Shown: positions 16,708 to 26,754, counted from the first letter of the stretch. The stretch is 64,000 nt of DNA from Ramlibacter sp. (GCF_028291745.1 NZ_JAQGNQ010000124.1:1-64000); one strand, 5' to 3'. Notes: generated by a model not told the origin, from the sequence alone. A program made the numbers and translations.

Positions 16708-17679
16708 TCAGTCCACGCGCAGGCCGGCGGCGCGTACCGCCTTGCCGCTGCGTTCCTTTTCCTGCCGCATGAAGGCCAGCATCTCGGCCGGCGAGGTGGT
16801 CACCTGCTCGATGCCCGCCTGCTCCATGAAGGCCTTGACCGCTGGCGCCTCGAGCGCCGTGGCCAGCTCTCGATGCAGGCGCTCGATCAGCGCCGGCGGC
16901 GTGCCCTTGGGCGCCACCAGTCCCGACCAGACATAGGCCTCGAAGCCGGGGAAGCCCGACTCCGCCAGCGTGGGCACGGCGGGCAGCAACGGCGAGCGCG
17001 CGGTGCCGGTCACGGCCAGCGCGCGCAGCCGCTGCTCGCGGATGTAGGGCACCATGGCCGCCAGTCCCGGCATCGCCATCGGCACCTGGCCCGCCAGCAC
17101 GTCCTGCACCGCAGGAGCGCTGCCGCGATAGGGCACGTGGGCCATCTTCAGCCCCGCCGCCGAGAGAAACCGGGCAACGAACAGGTGCTGCGCGCTGCCA
17201 TTGCCCGAAGACGCGTAGTTCACCTCGCCCGGCCGTGCCTTTACATAGGCGATGAAGTCCTGCAGGGTGCGCACCGGCAGCGAGGGATGCACCACCAGCA
17301 CGCTGGGCTCGCGCCCGAACAGCGACACCGGCGCGAAGTCTTCCACCGGGTCGAAGGTGAGCTTCTCGTACAGGCTCGCGCCTATGGTCTGGGGATTGGA
17401 GGCCAGCAGCAGCGTGTAGCTATCGGGGGCGGCCCGCGCCACCATTTCGCTGCCGATCAGGCCACCCTGGCCCGGCTTGTTCTCGACGACCACGGCCTGT
17501 CCCAGCTGCTTCGCCAGTTCCTGCGCGATCACGCGCATCGGTGCATCGGAGGCGCCGCCGGCGGAATAGGGAACGACGATGCGCAGCGGCCGGTTCGGAT
17601 AGCCCGCCTGCGCCCGCACTGCCCACGGCGCAAGTGCGGCGGCCGCCAGCACGCGGCGGCGGGTGGGGGACGGACTCAT
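16708..17679 (-). CDS. Bug-family tripartite tricarboxylate transporter receptor
   Basis: 323-residue periplasmic binding protein of the Bug (TctC-like) family. An N-terminal export signal with RRRVLAAAALAPWAVRAQA is followed by YPNRPLRIVVPYSAGGASD, the first ligand-binding loop, and later NYASSGNGSAQHL and HVPYRGSAPAV, all hallmark blocks. Such receptors capture small carboxylates or amides for TctAB permeases or signalling. No tctA/tctB is present in this window, as is usual for orphan Bug genes in Burkholderiales. ATG 17679 was chosen to give a compact signal peptide. Confidence 0.92.
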   Translation of the reverse strand: MSPSPTRRRVLAAAALAPWAVRAQAGYPNRPLRIVVPYSAGGASDAPMRVIAQELAKQLGQAVVVENKPGQGGLIGSEMVARAAPDSYTLLLASNPQTIGASLYEKLTFDPVEDFAPVSLFGREPSVLVVHPSLPVRTLQDFIAYVKARPGEVNYASSGNGSAQHLFVARFLSAAGLKMAHVPYRGSAPAVQDVLAGQVPMAMPGLAAMVPYIREQRLRALAVTGTARSPLLPAVPTLAESGFPGFEAYVWSGLVAPKGTPPALIERLHRELATALEAPAVKAFMEQAGIEQVTTSPAEMLAFMRQEKERSGKAVRAAGLRVD

Positions 17680-17783
17680 GGCGGCTCCTGCTTGCGACCT
17701 ACAGGGCAGGATGGTGGGCCACCACGCGGATGCTGGCAACCCTTTGCGCACGCCCTGTCAGTTCAGGCCAAGGCGCCGGCCGC

Positions 17784-18767
17784 TCATTCCAACCGGATGT
17801 GCGCGTCCTTCACCACCTTGCCCCAGCGCGCGAGCTCTTCGCCCAGGTACGCCGACATCTCCTCGGGGCTGGTGGGGGTGGCCTCCACGCCGGCATCGAA
17901 CAAGGCCTTCTTCGTGTCGGGCGCGGCCAGCACCTTGGCGATCTCGCCATTGAGCTTGCGCACGATCTCGGGGGGTGTGCCCGCCGGCGCCAGCAGCGCC
18001 AGCCAGACGGAGGCGGCGTAGCCCGGCACCCCGGCTTCCTGCATGGTGGGCACGTCGGGCATTTGCGGCGCCCGCTTCGCCGTAGTGACGGCAAGGGCTT
18101 TCAGCCGGCCCTGCGCTACCTGGGGCAGGGCATTGGGCAGCCCGGCGAAACTGCTTTCGACCACGCCGGCCACCAGGTCGGTCGCCGCGCCGGAGCTGCC
18201 CCGGTAAGGCACGTGCTTGAGCGGCGCGCCGGTCATGGCAACGAAGAGGCCGCCCATCAGGTGCTGCGCGCTGCCGTTGCCCGAGGAGGCGTAGTGGATG
18301 TCGTCGGGCTGCGCCTTCGCCAGCGCGATGAATTCCCGCACGTTCTTCACCGGCACCCTGGGGTGCACCAGCAGCACGTAGGGCGAGTCGACCAGCTTGC
18401 CGATCACGGTGAAGCTCTTGATCGGGTCGTAGGGCAGGTTCCGGTAGATCCAGGGGCTGATCACGTGCGTGCTGGAAACCATCAGCAGCGTGTAGCCGTC
18501 GGGCGGCGCCTTGGCCACGAAGTCGCTGCCGATGGTGGAGCCGGCGCCGGCCTTGTTCTCGATCACCCACTGCTGGCCCAGCGACTGCGACATCTTCATC
18601 CCGACGATGCGCGCCACCACGTCGGTGAAGCCGCCCGGCGCGAAGGGCACGATCAGCTTGATCGGCCGGGACGGATAGTTCTGCGCCGCCGCCTGGCCCT
18701 GCGCCAGGGCGGGTGCGGCCGCGGCCAGCATCGTGCAGAGGACCAGAGCGGGACCGGAAAGGCGCAT
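17784..18767 (-). CDS. Bug-family tripartite tricarboxylate transporter receptor
   Basis: 327 residues. The signal peptide (MRLSGPALVLCTMLAAAAPA) ends near ALAQG, followed by YPSRPIKLIVPFAPGGFTD, the first Bug ligand loop, then HYASSGNGSAQHL and HVPYRGSSGAATD. It is a paralogue of the next gene downstream (about 104 nt spacing, same strand), and the pair plus the RidA-like gene probably form an operon. No membrane components accompany it. It is divergent from DUF1028, so the 250-bp gap probably holds two promoters. The ligand is not predictable. Confidence 0.92.
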   Translation of the reverse strand: MRLSGPALVLCTMLAAAAPALAQGQAAAQNYPSRPIKLIVPFAPGGFTDVVARIVGMKMSQSLGQQWVIENKAGAGSTIGSDFVAKAPPDGYTLLMVSSTHVISPWIYRNLPYDPIKSFTVIGKLVDSPYVLLVHPRVPVKNVREFIALAKAQPDDIHYASSGNGSAQHLMGGLFVAMTGAPLKHVPYRGSSGAATDLVAGVVESSFAGLPNALPQVAQGRLKALAVTTAKRAPQMPDVPTMQEAGVPGYAASVWLALLAPAGTPPEIVRKLNGEIAKVLAAPDTKKALFDAGVEATPTSPEEMSAYLGEELARWGKVVKDAHIRLE

Positions 18768-19018
18768 CGCAAGACTCCCAGTGGAGCGGCGATTCTGCGA
18801 GCCCCGCCGCGGCAGCGCATCAGGGTTGCACCCGGCGCGCGCCTGCGGCCTGGCGCCAGGGACTACGCGGCCGAACGCCGTCGACGATCTGGCGCGCGGC
18901 CGGTGTGCGCCCGTCAGGAGATCGACAGCGTCCCCGGTGAAGCCGCCTTGGCGGCTTGTGCATTTGTGCTCAGAATGGCTGCTGCCCGGGCCGACGGCCC
19001 ACCACAAGGATTGCGGCA

Positions 19019-19735
19019 ATGACCTGGTCGATTCTGGCGCGCGACGACAGCGGACGCCTCGGCGTCGCCATCGCGAGCCGGTTCTTCGCGGTGGGAGCCC
19101 TGTGCGTGCACACGCAGCGTGGCGTCGCCGCCCTTGCCACCCAGGCCTTGATGAATCCGCTGTACGGGCCGCAGGGCCTGGCCTTGCTCGCGCACGGCAG
19201 CACCCCGCAGGACGCGATCGCCACCTTGACCGCCGCGGACCGCGGGCGCGACCAGCGCCAGCTGCACATCCTGCCGGCGCGCGGCCGGCCCGCCGCGTGG
19301 ACGGGCTCGGCCTGCGTCGACTGGTGCGGCCATCACCTGGGCGAGGACTTCAGCGTTGCCGGCAACATGCTGGCCGGCCCGCAGGTGGTCGCCGCCACGG
19401 CTGAAGCATTCGCCGCCACCCGTGGCCGCGATCTCGCCGAGCGACTGCTCGCCGCCATGCAGGCCGGTGAAGCGGCCGGTGGTGACAAGCGGGGCAAGCA
19501 GGCGGCGGCCCTGCGCATCCATGCCGACGAGGACTATCCGCAGCTCGACCTGCGGGTCGACGACCACGCCGAGCCGCTGCAGGAACTGCGTCGCCTCTAC
19601 GAGAAAAGCCTGGAGCGTTACCAGCCCTTCATGGCCTGCCTGGCCGGCCGCAGCGACTCCGCGGGCATCACGGACCGCACGGTCATCGAGGAGCGCATCG
19701 CGCGCTTCCACCGTGAACGCGGAGGCGAGCGCTGA
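19019..19735 (+). CDS. DUF1028 family protein (Ntn-hydrolase-like)
   Basis: 238 residues. TWSILARDDSGRLGVAIASR with FFAVGALC at the N-terminus and NMLAGPQVVAA centrally are typical of DUF1028. The family is, to my knowledge, grouped with Ntn-hydrolases; if so, Thr2 would become the nucleophile after Met removal (inference). A tail of ~60 residues beyond the domain is helical. The stop overlaps the start of the ABC ATPase gene (TGATG), so it is probably the first gene of the peptide-transporter operon, suggesting action on imported peptides or amides. Confidence 0.87.
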   Translation: MTWSILARDDSGRLGVAIASRFFAVGALCVHTQRGVAALATQALMNPLYGPQGLALLAHGSTPQDAIATLTAADRGRDQRQLHILPARGRPAAWTGSACVDWCGHHLGEDFSVAGNMLAGPQVVAATAEAFAATRGRDLAERLLAAMQAGEAAGGDKRGKQAAALRIHADEDYPQLDLRVDDHAEPLQELRRLYEKSLERYQPFMACLAGRSDSAGITDRTVIEERIARFHRERGGER

Positions 19736-20748
19736 TGCCGGTGCTGCAAGTGCAGGACCTGCGCACCGAGTTCCGCACCGACGAGGGCGACTTCCCCGCC
19801 GTGGACGGCGTGAGCTTTTCGGTCGACGCCGGCAAGACGCTGGCCATCGTCGGTGAATCGGGCTGCGGCAAGAGCGTCACCGCGCTGTCGATCATGGGCC
19901 TGGTGCCGGATCCGCCCGGCCGCATCACGGCCGGCTCGATTCGCTTCGAAGGCCGCGAACTGGTGGGCGCGCCCAAGCGCGAGCTGCTGGATTTGCGCGG
20001 CAACGGCATGGCGATGATCTTCCAGGAGCCCATGAGCTCGCTCAATCCCGCCTTCACCATCGGCGACCAGATCGTCGAGGGCCTGCTGCGCCATCGCCGC
20101 AGCTCGCGCGCCGAGGCGCAGGCCCGCGCCATCGAGGTGCTGCGCCAGGTGCGCATCCCGGCGCCGGAGCAGCGCTTCCACGAATACCCGCACAAGCTCT
20201 CGGGCGGCATGCGCCAGCGCGCGATGATCGCCATGGCGCTGGCCTGCAAGCCGCGCCTGTTGATCGCCGACGAGCCCACCACAGCCCTGGACGTCACGAT
20301 CCAGGCGCAGATCCTCGAGCTGATGCGCGTGCTGCGCGACGAGACCGGCACCGCCGTCATCCTGATCACGCACGACCTCGGCGTGGTGGCGGAAGTCGCC
20401 GACGAGGTCGCCGTGATGTATTCGGGCCGCATCGTGGAACGCGCCAGTGCCCGCGCCATCTTCGAGGCGCCGCAGCATCCGTACACCGTGGGCCTGCTCG
20501 GCTCGATCCCACGGCTGGACGTGGCGCGCGAGCGGCTCGCCTCCATCGAGGGACAGGTGCCGAGTCCGCTGCAGCGTCCGACGGGCTGCAACTTCGCCGA
20601 CCGCTGCCCTTTCGCGATCGCAAAATGCCGCAGCGACGATCCGCCGCTGATGGCGGTCGGCGACGCGCATCTCTCCGCCTGCTGGCGCGCGCCGCTCGAT
20701 CCCGACGCGTTGCTGCCGCAGCCGGCGCAGGCAGTGGCGCTCGCATGA
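19735..20748 (+). CDS. Peptide/nickel-type ABC transporter ATP-binding protein (DppD-like)
   Basis: 337-residue ATPase energising an oligopeptide/dipeptide importer. Walker A GESGCGKS (about residue 41), signature LSGGMRQR, Walker [13 protein letters not shown] and the H-loop THD are all present. The C-terminal oligopeptide/dipeptide domain carries the Cys cluster [14 protein letters not shown], as in OppD/DppD, where it may bind an Fe-S cluster. It begins within the DUF1028 stop and ends within the start of the next ATPase (ATGATG), so these genes are tightly coupled. Confidence 0.95.
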   Translation: MPVLQVQDLRTEFRTDEGDFPAVDGVSFSVDAGKTLAIVGESGCGKSVTALSIMGLVPDPPGRITAGSIRFEGRELVGAPKRELLDLRGNGMAMIFQEPMSSLNPAFTIGDQIVEGLLRHRRSSRAEAQARAIEVLRQVRIPAPEQRFHEYPHKLSGGMRQRAMIAMALACKPRLLIADEPTTALDVTIQAQILELMRVLRDETGTAVILITHDLGVVAEVADEVAVMYSGRIVERASARAIFEAPQHPYTVGLLGSIPRLDVARERLASIEGQVPSPLQRPTGCNFADRCPFAIAKCRSDDPPLMAVGDAHLSACWRAPLDPDALLPQPAQAVALA

Positions 20749-21833
20749 TGGCAGCCGCCCCGCTCGTGCTGGCGCAAGGGCTGGTCAAGCACTTCCCGGT
20801 GCGGCGCGGCCTGCTGGGCCGGGTGAGCGGGCTGGTGCGCGCCGTCGATGGTGTCGACCTGCGGATCGCCCCCGGCGAGACGCTGGGCATCGTCGGCGAG
20901 TCCGGTTGCGGCAAGTCCACGCTGGGCCGGCTGCTGCTGCGCCTGATCGAGCCCACCGCCGGCCGGCTCGAGTTCGACGGCCGCGACCTGCGGGCACTCG
21001 GCACCGCACAGTTGCGCGCGCAACGAAGGGCGCTGCAGATCATCTTCCAGGACCCGTACTCCTCGCTCAACCCGCGCATGACCGTCGGCCAGACGCTGTC
21101 CGAGCCGCTGCGCCTGCACGGGCTGCACGCGGGCCGCGAGGCGCAGCGCGTCGCCGAACTGCTGCACACCGTGGGCCTGGCGCCCGAGCACGCGCAGCGC
21201 TACCCGCACGAGTTTTCCGGCGGCCAGCGCCAGCGCATCGGCATTGCGCGTGCATTGGCGGTGGAGCCGCGGCTGATCGTCTGCGACGAGGCCGTGTCGG
21301 CACTGGACGTGTCGGTGCAGGCGCAGGTGGTCAACCTGCTGCAGGACCTGCAGCGGCGCTTCGGGATTGCGTATGTCTTCATCGCGCACGACCTCGCCGT
21401 GGTGAAGCACATCGCCACCCGCGTGGCCGTGATGTACCTGGGGCGCATCGTCGAGAGCGCCGACAAGGACGCGCTGTTTGCCAATCCGCGGCACCCCTAC
21501 ACGCAGGCGCTGCTCGCCGCGATCCCGCGGCCCGACCCCACGCTGCAGCGCGAGCGCGCCGTGCTCGGGGGCGACGTGCCCAGCCCCTTGCAGCCACCGA
21601 GCGGCTGCCACTTCCATACGCGCTGCCCGCATGCGCAGCCCCTGTGCTCGGAACTGACGCCGCCCCTGGAGGCCACCGCTGACGGCCACGCCGCAGCCTG
21701 CCACTTCTGGCGCGACATCCAGCAGCGCGCTGCAGTGCCGCGGCCGATCGCCTTCACGCCCGCGCGCCAGCGCCTCGAGCGCCTGCAGGCCGCCTTCATT
21801 GCCCACGATCCCGCCTTGCTGCCCCCAACCTGA
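20745..21833 (+). CDS. Peptide/nickel-type ABC transporter ATP-binding protein (DppF/OppF-like)
   Basis: 362-residue second ATPase of the importer. Walker [18 protein letters not shown] signature and [12 protein letters not shown] are visible. The Walker B strand reads [12 protein letters not shown], with Ala where DEPVSALD is usual. The C-terminal region again has a Cys cluster ([14 protein letters not shown]). It begins four bases before the end of the preceding gene. Two start codons in a row (20745, 20748) are possible. Same operon as the SBP and permeases downstream. Confidence 0.94.
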   Translation: MMAAAPLVLAQGLVKHFPVRRGLLGRVSGLVRAVDGVDLRIAPGETLGIVGESGCGKSTLGRLLLRLIEPTAGRLEFDGRDLRALGTAQLRAQRRALQIIFQDPYSSLNPRMTVGQTLSEPLRLHGLHAGREAQRVAELLHTVGLAPEHAQRYPHEFSGGQRQRIGIARALAVEPRLIVCDEAVSALDVSVQAQVVNLLQDLQRRFGIAYVFIAHDLAVVKHIATRVAVMYLGRIVESADKDALFANPRHPYTQALLAAIPRPDPTLQRERAVLGGDVPSPLQPPSGCHFHTRCPHAQPLCSELTPPLEATADGHAAACHFWRDIQQRAAVPRPIAFTPARQRLERLQAAFIAHDPALLPPT

Positions 21834-21848
21834 ATGGAGAGCCCCACG

Positions 21849-23366
21849 ATGCCCCGCCCCTCACGACGATTCCTGCTGGCCCTGATGCTGGGCGCCGCCG
21901 CGCTCGGTGCGCAGGCGCAGACCCTGCGCGTCGGCCTGGCCGAAGACCCGGACGTGCTCGATCCCTCGCTGGCGCGCAGCTTCGTCGGCCGGGTGGTGTT
22001 CGCGTCGCTGTGCGACAAGCTGTTCGACATCGACGCCAAGCTCAATATCGTGCCGCAGCTGGCCACCGGCTACGAGTGGTCCGCCGACGGCAAGCAGCTC
22101 ACGCTGAAGCTGCGCCAGGGCGTGACCTTCCACGACGGCGAGAAGTTCGACGCCGCGGCGGTGAAGTACAACATCGAGCGGCACAAGACCATGGCCGGCT
22201 CCAACCGCCGCGGCGAGCTCGCGCCGGTCGCGACCGTCGACGTGGTCGATCCGGCGACCGTGCGGCTGAATCTCTCGGCCCCGTTCTCGCCGCTGCTGGC
22301 GCAACTGACGGATCGCGCGGGAATGATGGTGTCGCCGAAGGCGGCGCAGGCAGCGGGCGACAAGTTCGGCGCGCACCCGGTGTGCTCGGGCCCCTTCAAG
22401 TTCGTCGAGCGCGTGCCGCAGGACAAGATGGTGTTCGAGCGCTACGCCAATTACTGGAACAAGGGCGCGATCCATTTCGACAAGGTGATCTACACGCCGA
22501 TCCCCGACGCCGCCGTGCGGCTGGCCAACCTGCGCTCCGGCCAGCTCGATTTTATCGAGCTGGTGGCGCCCAGCGACATGCAGAAGATTCGCGCCGAGAA
22601 GAAGCTCAAGACCGCGAGCATCACCGAGATCGGCTACCAGGGCATCTACATCAACATCGGCAAGAGCGAGAAGGCCAAGGCCAACCCGCTCGGGCGCGAC
22701 CCCCGCGTGCGCGAGGCCTTCGAGCTGGCGCTGGATCGCCAGGGCCTGGTGCAGGTGGTGATGGACAACGAGGCGATCGTCGGCAACCAGTGGGTCGCGC
22801 CGGACAACCCGTTCTACGCGAAGAACGTCCCCGTTCCCAAGCGCGACATTGCGCGCGCCAAGCAGCTGCTGAAGGAAGCCGGCGTGCCCAATCCCAGCTT
22901 CACGCTGCTGACGACCACGGCGTCCGATGCGCAGCGCATCGCGCTGGTGGTGCAGGCGATGACCCGCGAGGCCGGCTTCGACGTGAAGATCCAGACCAGC
23001 GAGTTCGCCACTTCGCTGAACATGGCCGACAAGGGCGACTTCGAGGCCTACGTCCTCGCGTGGAGCGGCCGCCCCGATCCCGACGGCAATCTCTACAGCT
23101 TCGACGCCTGCAAGCAGCCCCTCAACTACGCGGGCTACTGCGACGCCGAGACCGACAAGTTGATCAACGAGTCGCGTGCCGCCCGCGACCCGGCGCAGCG
23201 CAAGAAGATCTTCGAGCAGGTCGCCGCCCGCGTGCTGAAGGAGCGGCCCATCGTCTATCTGTACCACCGCAAGTGGCTGTGGGCCTATACCCCGAAGCTC
23301 TCGGGCGTGCGTGAGATCCCGGACGGCCTGCTGCGCGTCACGGACCTGAAGATGGCAGCGCCCTGA
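21849..23366 (+). CDS. ABC transporter substrate-binding protein (peptide/SBP family 5)
   Basis: 505-residue periplasmic solute-binding protein of family 5 (DppA/OppA-type). The signal peptide (about 22 residues, ending GAQAQ) is followed by LRVGLAEDPDVLDPSLAR, LRQGVTFHDGEKFDAAAVKY (the family signature) and LPLFVxYxK-like late blocks. ATG 21849 follows GGAGAG, better than the in-frame ATG 21834. It binds oligopeptides or related amide compounds for the DppBC permeases. Between the ATPases and permeases in the operon. Confidence 0.93.
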   Translation: MPRPSRRFLLALMLGAAALGAQAQTLRVGLAEDPDVLDPSLARSFVGRVVFASLCDKLFDIDAKLNIVPQLATGYEWSADGKQLTLKLRQGVTFHDGEKFDAAAVKYNIERHKTMAGSNRRGELAPVATVDVVDPATVRLNLSAPFSPLLAQLTDRAGMMVSPKAAQAAGDKFGAHPVCSGPFKFVERVPQDKMVFERYANYWNKGAIHFDKVIYTPIPDAAVRLANLRSGQLDFIELVAPSDMQKIRAEKKLKTASITEIGYQGIYINIGKSEKAKANPLGRDPRVREAFELALDRQGLVQVVMDNEAIVGNQWVAPDNPFYAKNVPVPKRDIARAKQLLKEAGVPNPSFTLLTTTASDAQRIALVVQAMTREAGFDVKIQTSEFATSLNMADKGDFEAYVLAWSGRPDPDGNLYSFDACKQPLNYAGYCDAETDKLINESRAARDPAQRKKIFEQVAARVLKERPIVYLYHRKWLWAYTPKLSGVREIPDGLLRVTDLKMAAP

Positions 23367-23378
23367 TTCACGCGCGCC

Positions 23379-24320
23379 ATGTTCGACTTCCTCGTCCGCC
23401 GCATCGCGCAGCTGGTGCCCACGCTGGTGCTGGTGTCGATGCTGATCTTCGGGCTGCAGCAACTGCTGCCCGGCGACCCGGCCAAGGTGCTGGCGGGCGA
23501 GGAGCAGGATCCCGCGGTGATCGCGTACCTGCACCAGAAGCTGCACCTGGACGATTCGCTGCCGGTGCGCTACGGGTGGTGGGTGCGTGGCGTGCTGCAT
23601 GGCGACCTGGGCGAGTCGGTGCGCAACCAGCAGCCGGTGCTGTCGCTGGTGGCGCAGAAGCTGCCGGTCACCTTGCAACTCGCGACCATGGCGATGCTGA
23701 TCGCGGTGGTCATCGGCGTGCCGGCGGGCATCGTGTCGGCCGTCCGCCGTGGCGGCGCCTGGGACTGGGCGGCCAACGTGTTCGCGCTGTGGGGCATCTC
23801 GACGCCCAACTTCTGGCTCGGGATCCTGTTGATCCTGCTGTTCGCGGTCAAGCTCGGTTGGCTGCCGGCCTCGGGTTACGTCAGTCCGTTCGAGGACCTG
23901 GGGGCGAATCTCAAGGCGATGATCATGCCGGCCTTCGTCCTGGGCAACGCCATCGCCGCGGTCCTGATGCGGCACACGCGCAGCGCGATGCTGCAGGTGC
24001 TGTCGGCCGACTACGTGCGCACCGCCCGTGCCAAGGGGCTCGATGAAAAGACCGTGGTGCTCAAGCACGCGTTGCGCAACGCGCTGACGCCGGTCATCAC
24101 GCTGGGCGCGCTGGAACTGGGCACGCTGCTTTCGGGCGCCGTGCTGACCGAACAGGTGTTCACGATCCCGGGCTTCGGCAAGCTGATCGTCGATGCCGTC
24201 TTCAATCGCGACTACGCCGTGGTGCAGGGCGTGGTGCTGGTGACCGCCAGCGCGTACATGCTGCTGAACCTGCTGGCGGATCTGGCGTACTTCGCGGTCA
24301 ATCCGCGCTTGAGGCATTGA
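23379..24320 (+). CDS. ABC transporter permease (DppB-like)
   Basis: 313-residue inner-membrane permease with six predicted helices. FDFLVRRIAQLVPTLVLVS is the first helix; the cytoplasmic EAA-like loop reads RTARAKGLDEKTVVLKHALR, the contact with the ATPase. LPASGY and the terminal NLLADLAYFAVNPRLR are family hallmarks. It starts 12 nt after the SBP gene and its stop overlaps the next permease start (TGATG). Function: forms the translocation pore with the DppC-like partner. Confidence 0.94.
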   Translation: MFDFLVRRIAQLVPTLVLVSMLIFGLQQLLPGDPAKVLAGEEQDPAVIAYLHQKLHLDDSLPVRYGWWVRGVLHGDLGESVRNQQPVLSLVAQKLPVTLQLATMAMLIAVVIGVPAGIVSAVRRGGAWDWAANVFALWGISTPNFWLGILLILLFAVKLGWLPASGYVSPFEDLGANLKAMIMPAFVLGNAIAAVLMRHTRSAMLQVLSADYVRTARAKGLDEKTVVLKHALRNALTPVITLGALELGTLLSGAVLTEQVFTIPGFGKLIVDAVFNRDYAVVQGVVLVTASAYMLLNLLADLAYFAVNPRLRH

Positions 24321-25207
24321 TGGTGAGCGCTGTCCTTCCCACCCCGGTCGCGACCGCCGCTCCGGCTCCCGCCGGTCCCTGGCGGCGCGCGTGGAAACGC
24401 CTGCGTCGCCGGCATTCGGCGCTGCTGGGCCTGGCCGTCGTACTGGCCTTCATCGTGCTGGCCGTGTGCGCGCCCTGGATCGCGCCGCAAGACCCCATCG
24501 CCACCAGCTGGAGCGCGGTGCGCAAGGCGCCTTCGGCCCAGCACTGGTTCGGCACCGACGAAATCGGCCGCGACGTGCTGTCGCGCGTCATCTGGGGCAC
24601 GCGGGCATCGCTGCTCGCGGGCGTGACCTCGGTGAGCATCTCGCTGTTGATCGGGGTGCCGATCGGGCTCGCGGCCGGATTCCTCGGCGGCTGGGTCGAC
24701 GCGGCGATCTCGCGCCTCACCGATGCTTTCCTGGCCTGCCCCTTCCTGATCCTGGCGATCGCGCTCGCCGCCTTCCTGGGGCCCAGCCTGAGCAACGCGA
24801 TGGTCGCGATCGGCGTGTCGGCGGCGCCCATCTTCGTGCGGCTCACGCGCGGACAGGTGCTGTCGGTCAAGGTGGAGGATTACGTGGAGGCAGCGCGGGC
24901 TGTTGGCAATCCGCCCTTGCGCATCGCGCTGCGCCATATCCTGCCGAACGTCACCGCGCCGCTGACGGTGCAGGCGACGCTCGCGATCGCGGCGGCCGTG
25001 ATCGCGGAGGCGAGCCTGTCCTTCCTGGGGCTTGGGCAGCAGCCACCCGCGCCCAGTTGGGGCAGCATGCTGAACACCGCCAAGGACTTCATCGACAACG
25101 CCCCGTGGATGGCGATCTGGCCGGGCCTCGCGATCTTCCTGCTGGTGCTGTCGTTCAACCTGCTGGGGGACGGGCTGCGGGATGCGCTGGATCCGCGGCA
25201 GCGGTGA
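24320..25207 (+). CDS. ABC transporter permease (DppC-like)
   Basis: 295-residue permease. An N-terminal Pro/Ala-rich cytosolic stretch (~30 residues) precedes the first helix (LLGLAVVLAFIVLAVC). HWFGTDEIGRDVLSRVIWG is the DppC signature, and EAARAVGNPPLRIALRHILP is the EAA loop. ATG 24320 overlaps the dppB stop by one base. It is the last gene of the DUF1028-dpp operon. Downstream lies an inverted repeat and the convergent amidase. Confidence 0.94.
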   Translation: MVSAVLPTPVATAAPAPAGPWRRAWKRLRRRHSALLGLAVVLAFIVLAVCAPWIAPQDPIATSWSAVRKAPSAQHWFGTDEIGRDVLSRVIWGTRASLLAGVTSVSISLLIGVPIGLAAGFLGGWVDAAISRLTDAFLACPFLILAIALAAFLGPSLSNAMVAIGVSAAPIFVRLTRGQVLSVKVEDYVEAARAVGNPPLRIALRHILPNVTAPLTVQATLAIAAAVIAEASLSFLGLGQQPPAPSWGSMLNTAKDFIDNAPWMAIWPGLAIFLLVLSFNLLGDGLRDALDPRQR

Positions 25208-25209
25208 AT

Positions 25210-25256
25210 CCGCAGGCGCGCACGATCGCTGGGGTGCCTGCGGCAGCCCGGCCTAC
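25210..25256. repeat. Dispersed inverted-repeat unit between convergent genes; supplies the amidase stop codon
   Basis: The gap between dppC and the convergent amidase contains a small stem (CCGCAGGC at 25210-25217 pairing with GCCTGCGG at 25236-25243). It also contains a 30-base unit, 25227-25256, that is 29/30 identical to one arm of the long hairpin at 51443-51519. The TAG stop of the amidase (25253-25255, minus strand) lies inside the unit. It may act as a terminator, but there is no T-tract. Confidence 0.65.
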
Positions 25257-26662
25257 GCGCTCCCCAGGGCAAGCCACGGCAATTTGATCGGGTGGACGCG
25301 CTCCAGTGCGGCCGCCACGCGCAACACCATGGCTTCCTCTCCCCGAGCACCGGCAACAATCTGCAGCCCGATCGGCAAGCCTTGCGCATCCTCGCCGATC
25401 GGCATCGTCGCCGCGGCGTGGCCGGTCAGGTTGAAGGGGTAGGTGAAGTACGACCAGTCGACCGCATTGCGCCCCGGATGCCCGGCCGGCACATCGACGC
25501 CTACCGGCAGCGCGGTGACGGGCAAGGTCGGCGTCAGCAGGGCGTCGCAGCGCGCCAGCACCGCATCGGCCTCGCCCTGCACCTGCCGCCATAGCGCCTG
25601 TGCCTCGGGCGCGGCGAGCACGCATTGCCGCACCGCCGATCGCAAGGCGGGATTCACCAGGTCCAGCAGCGCCTCCGTGGGGGCGAGCTGCGCCAGGCGC
25701 GCGGCGAGGCCGCCGTAGAAGAAGTGGTTCCAGGCCGGGGCCGGGTCGCGCGCAAAGGGCGGCGGCAGTTCGATCACCTGCGCTCCTTGCGCCTGCAGCC
25801 AGGCGACGGCCGCGCGCGTGGCGGCGAGCACCTCGTCGTCGACGTGCTCGTCACCGAAGGACGGGCACCAGCCCAGGCGCAGGCCCTGCACGCCGGCGGC
25901 CAGCGAGCCGGCGAAGTCGGGCACCGGCGCGGCCAGCGAGGCCGGGTCGCGCGGGTCCGGGCCGGCAATCACGGAGAGCATCAAGGCCGCATCCGCCACG
26001 CTGCGCGTGATCGGCCCCACGTGCGCCAGCGCTGGCGCGGGCGAGGCCGGCCACACCGGCACCCGGCCAAACCGCGCCTTGATGCCGAACAGGCCGCAGA
26101 AGCTGGCGGGGATGCGGATGGAGCCGCCGCCATCGGTGGCCAGCGCCATCGGCACGAGCCCCGCAGCCACGCCGGCCGCCGCACCGGCACTCGAGCCGCC
26201 GGCCGTGCGCTCCGGGTTCCAGGGATTGCGGGTGATGCCGGTCAGCGGCGAATCGCCCACGGCCTTGGAGCCGAGCTCGCTGGTGGTGGACTTGCCGACG
26301 ATGCAGGCGCCGGCCGCATGCAGCCGCGCCACCGACGGCGCGTCCTCGGCCGCGACGTTGTCCGCCAGCAGCCTGGACCCGAAGGACTGGCGCACGCCGC
26401 CCATGGCAATGAGATCCTTCACGGTGACCGGCACCCCGGCCAGCGGCCCGGGATCGCGGCCCTCGGCCAGCGCCGCATCGACGCGCGCCGCCGCCCGCAG
26501 GGCTTCCTCGAAGGTCGGCGTCGCGATCGTGTTGTAGCGCGGCTCCAGCCGCTCGCTGCGAGCGATGCAGGCGCGCACGACGGCGACGGCGCTGACGGCG
26601 CGCTTGCGTACCGCCTGCGCGATCTCGCTGGCGGTGGCTTCGGCGTAGCGGGTGGGGTCCAT
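25253..26662 (-). CDS. Amidase (amidase-signature family)
   Basis: 469-residue amidase-signature enzyme. The catalytic Lys is in VPVTVKDL (about residue 78), the cis-Ser in AGGSSAGAAAG (about 153) and the nucleophile Ser in DGGGSIRIPASF (about 175). Near-N-terminal sequence SEIAQAVRKRAVSAVAVV is the usual capping region. It is convergent with the dpp operon rather than part of it, but adjacency suggests it may hydrolyse an amide taken up by the transporter (inference). ATG 26662 is the only start matching the family N-terminus. Confidence 0.9.
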   Translation of the reverse strand: MDPTRYAEATASEIAQAVRKRAVSAVAVVRACIARSERLEPRYNTIATPTFEEALRAAARVDAALAEGRDPGPLAGVPVTVKDLIAMGGVRQSFGSRLLADNVAAEDAPSVARLHAAGACIVGKSTTSELGSKAVGDSPLTGITRNPWNPERTAGGSSAGAAAGVAAGLVPMALATDGGGSIRIPASFCGLFGIKARFGRVPVWPASPAPALAHVGPITRSVADAALMLSVIAGPDPRDPASLAAPVPDFAGSLAAGVQGLRLGWCPSFGDEHVDDEVLAATRAAVAWLQAQGAQVIELPPPFARDPAPAWNHFFYGGLAARLAQLAPTEALLDLVNPALRSAVRQCVLAAPEAQALWRQVQGEADAVLARCDALLTPTLPVTALPVGVDVPAGHPGRNAVDWSYFTYPFNLTGHAAATMPIGEDAQGLPIGLQIVAGARGEEAMVLRVAAALERVHPIKLPWLALGSA

Positions 26663-26754
26663 GGCGTGTCTCCGGTGCGGGCTCTGGCAGCGGCAGCATT
26701 TCAACCCGGGAGGCGGAAAAGAGAAAACCGAAATCGAGGGACGCATCCGCTACC

